Shown one piece after another: positions 34,843 to 35,141 of a DNA stretch of 35,141 bases. Each line of letters opens with the position of its first letter. The first letter of the stretch is position 1. The notes beneath the pieces are model-generated. The model was not told the origin of the DNA. It was given only the letters and a program-made list of their open reading frames with translations, and ran no database searches. A program made the translations under genes and the position numbers. The stretch is from Acidobacteriota bacterium (GTDB lineage Bacteria > Acidobacteriota > Thermoanaerobaculia > Multivoradales > Multivoraceae). The stretch lies in NCBI GenBank assembly GCA_026707325.1, contig JAPOXA010000121.1, forward strand, positions 1-35,141, given 5' to 3'.

Positions 34843-34863
34843 CCTGCTGTCGCTTAGCAGGAC
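34843..34863 (+). repeat. Right copy of the island-edge repeat (att-like)
   Basis: CCTGC, seven bases (TGTCGCT), then TAGCAGGAC, in the same orientation and spacing as the copy at 19567-19587. Here the pairing arms extend to CCTGCT/AGCAGG around a seven-base loop. It sits 14 bases upstream of the drmD start codon (in leftward reading) and 40 bases past the stop of the dipeptidase gene, so it may also affect drmD transcription. It is an inferred insertion footprint. Confidence 0.5.
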
Positions 34864-34902
34864 CGTGACCCAGCGGAGCTTTTCCCTGTCCTCGCGCATT
34901 GG

Positions 34903-35141
34903 CTACTGCCCCCAGACCTCCTCGAAGACCCGCAGATAGTTCTCACCCAGGAACTTGCGAATCGTCTCGTCGCTGTGGCCACGGCGGACCAGCTCCTCGG
35001 TGATGGCGGGGACCTTGCCGATGTGCTCCAGGCCCTCGGGCGCGAGTTCGAGGCCGTAGTGGTCGCTGCCCAGGCCGATGTGGTCGGGGCCCATGACGTC
35101 GAGCGCGGTCTCGATGTCGTCGACGACCTCGGACAGGTTGC
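34903..35141 (-). CDS. Membrane dipeptidase (peptidase M19), C-terminal part
   Basis: The frame is open from the window's right edge and ends at TAG 34903-34905, giving the last 78 residues. DVMGPDHIGLGSDHYGLE matches the conserved HxGxGSD(F/Y)DG segment of renal-dipeptidase-type M19 zinc enzymes, which cleave dipeptides. The following KVPAITEELVRRGHSDETIRKFLGENYLRVFEEVW is the usual C-terminal helix pair with the GxNxLR-like ending (GENYLRVF). The second Asp-Gly position reads His-Tyr-Gly, a modest variant. It is convergent with the amidohydrolase on the other side of the DISARM island, and both are probably peptide-degrading host genes. The N-terminus with most zinc ligands is outside the window. 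Confidence 0.88.
   Translation of the reverse strand, partial: NLSEVVDDIETALDVMGPDHIGLGSDHYGLELAPEGLEHIGKVPAITEELVRRGHSDETIRKFLGENYLRVFEEVWGQ

Overview
This is a high-GC bacterial chromosome segment. It has dense genes, frequent GTG or TTG starts, ATGA/GTGA stop-start overlaps and several exported enzymes (one Tat-type and several Sec-type signal peptides). The mix of aromatic-degradation enzymes, exported S9 and beta-lactamase-fold proteins, amidohydrolases and dipeptidases fits a free-living or host-associated heterotroph with a large genome, of the Acidobacteriota, Myxococcota or Proteobacteria kind. The sequence alone does not fix the phylum. No rRNA, tRNA or CRISPR array was seen.

Layout. 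(1) 1-2353: the tail of an unrecognised gene, a small hypothetical gene, a 5'-truncated tyrosine recombinase, and an AAA-type ATPase whose start codon lies inside a perfect inverted repeat; this looks like the remains of a mobile element. (2) 2453-8779: a divergent pair of catabolic operons. The leftward operon encodes a PEP-mutase/isocitrate-lyase family enzyme, an FAD aromatic hydroxylase, a fumarylacetoacetate-hydrolase family enzyme and a VOC dioxygenase-like protein. The rightward one encodes a second ring-cleaving-dioxygenase-like protein and an alpha/beta hydrolase. (3) 8787-8940: an intergenic nested inverted repeat. (4) 8957-16267: a Tat-exported CapA-like metallophosphatase, an exported serine beta-lactamase-fold hydrolase, an SDR oxidoreductase, a class A beta-lactamase-like protein without an obvious Glu166, and an exported S9 peptidase. 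(5) 16314-18010: a decayed stretch with a frameshifted DadA-like amino acid oxidase and a cyclophilin that has lost its core. (6) 18191-19507: an exported amidohydrolase.

(7) 19567-34863: a 15-kb leftward defence island. Its order is drmD (SNF2-type helicase), drmMI (adenine methylase), a DUF4365-like protein, an unknown 379-residue protein, drmA (helicase), drmB (DUF1998) and drmC (phospholipase D fold). This is the gene set of a class 1 DISARM anti-phage system, with an unexpected two-gene module placed between drmMI and drmA. The genes are almost all stop-start coupled, so the operon is probably read as one transcript from just upstream of drmD. drmC carries a one-base frameshift ahead of its HKD motif. 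Both edges of the island carry the same motif in the same orientation (CCTGC, seven variable bases, TAGCAGGAC). It lies between two convergent metabolic genes, the amidohydrolase and, at 34903-35141, the C-terminal part of an M19 membrane dipeptidase. I read this as a possible insertion footprint.

No stretch longer than 300 bases lacks a gene. The 128-328 gap shows nothing I recognise. Very long ORFs on the opposite strand of several genes are GC-driven shadows and are left out.
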